In this document: in pieces, positions 6,145 to 6,318 of the stretch
Numbering within the stretch: position 1 is the stretch's first letter
How the letters are laid out: every line of letters begins with the position of its first letter
Notes under the pieces: model-generated
Told to the model about the DNA's origin: nothing
Databases searched by the model: none
The model's input: only the letters and a program-made list of their open reading frames with translations
Source: Comamonadaceae bacterium
Lineage (GTDB): Bacteria; Pseudomonadota; Gammaproteobacteria; Burkholderiales; Burkholderiaceae_C
Length of the DNA: 6,318 nt
Reading direction: 5' to 3'
NCBI GenBank assembly: GCA_947455585.1
Contig: CANGOY010000116.1
Coordinates: forward strand, 1-6,318
Translations under genes and position numbers: made by a program

Positions 6145-6318
6145 ATGCTTGCTAAGCGCATCATTCCTTGCCTCGACGTGACCGGCGGTCGCGTCGTCAA
6201 AGGCGTCAACTTTGTCGAGCTGCGCGATGCAGGCGACCCTGTGGAAATCGCGGCACGCTACAACGACCAAGGCGCTGACGAGCTCACCTTCCTCGACATC
6301 ACCGCCACCAGCGACGCG
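6145..6318 (+). CDS. hisF: Imidazole glycerol-phosphate synthase, cyclase subunit, N-terminal part (partial)
   Basis: The first 58 codons of HisF run off the right edge; the full protein is usually about 250-260 residues. HisF is the (beta/alpha)8-barrel cyclase that uses ammonia from HisH to convert PRFAR to imidazole-glycerol phosphate and AICAR. The visible start MLAKRIIPCLDV is the HisF N-terminus, with the likely catalytic D11. It is followed by GGRVVKGVNF (14-23), the DAGDPVEIAARYNDQGADEL segment (28-47) and the second-strand FLDITAT (49-55), all HisF-typical. The second catalytic Asp (about residue 130) is outside the window. ATG 6145 lies 18 bases after the mutarotase stop; a weak GGA at 6137-6139 sits 5 bases upstream. 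It is separated from its obligate partner hisH by hisA and the mutarotase gene. Confidence 0.96.
   Translation, partial: MLAKRIIPCLDVTGGRVVKGVNFVELRDAGDPVEIAARYNDQGADELTFLDITATSDA

Noticed and set aside
1..6318. A possible undescribed system (defence, mobile element, RNA element or CRISPR).
   Set aside because: Nearly every base is coding for recognised metabolic enzymes with intact active sites. Gaps are 25 bases or less, and I saw no inverted repeats, arrays, terminators or integrase-like genes.

Overview
The window is a continuous, single-strand run of the core histidine biosynthesis operon from a betaproteobacterium. The protein sequences and gene order (murA-hisG-hisD-hisC-hisB-hisH-hisA-...-hisF), the short HisG, the monofunctional HisB, and the moderately high GC with frequent TTG leucine codons together suggest the family Comamonadaceae (Limnohabitans/Rhodoferax-like). 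The genus is an inference from recall; no search was run.

Layout, all on the + strand: the last 34 codons of murA (3-107) overlap hisG (104-775) by an ATGA junction. Next come hisD (801-2114), hisC (2120-3238), hisB (3235-3840, ATGA overlap with hisC), hisH (3853-4503) and hisA (4518-5258). A gene for a D-hexose-6-phosphate mutarotase/aldose-1-epimerase family protein (5251-6126) overlaps the end of hisA by 8 bases. The first 58 codons of hisF (6145-6318) run off the right edge. The largest intergenic gap is 25 bases, so there is no room for a separate promoter or attenuator between genes. I see no RNA gene, mobile element, CRISPR array or convincing terminator.

The his genes cover these steps: ATP phosphoribosyltransferase (HisG, step 1), ProFAR isomerase (HisA), the HisH/HisF imidazole glycerol-phosphate synthase, IGP dehydratase (HisB), histidinol-phosphate aminotransferase (HisC) and histidinol dehydrogenase (HisD). 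Not in the window are hisI/hisE (steps 2 and 3, probably downstream of hisF), HisZ (needed by a short HisG) and a histidinol-phosphate phosphatase (HisB here has no phosphatase domain). Catalytic residues are intact in every full-length gene, so all look functional.

This is mostly ordinary conserved metabolism. The points worth a second look are the sugar-phosphate mutarotase lodged between hisA and hisF, a 12-base tandem duplication that lengthens a glycine-rich loop in HisG, the direct coupling of hisG to murA with no histidine leader, and the hisB/hisH junction, where the two genes share a reading frame separated by one stop. I found no previously undescribed system.
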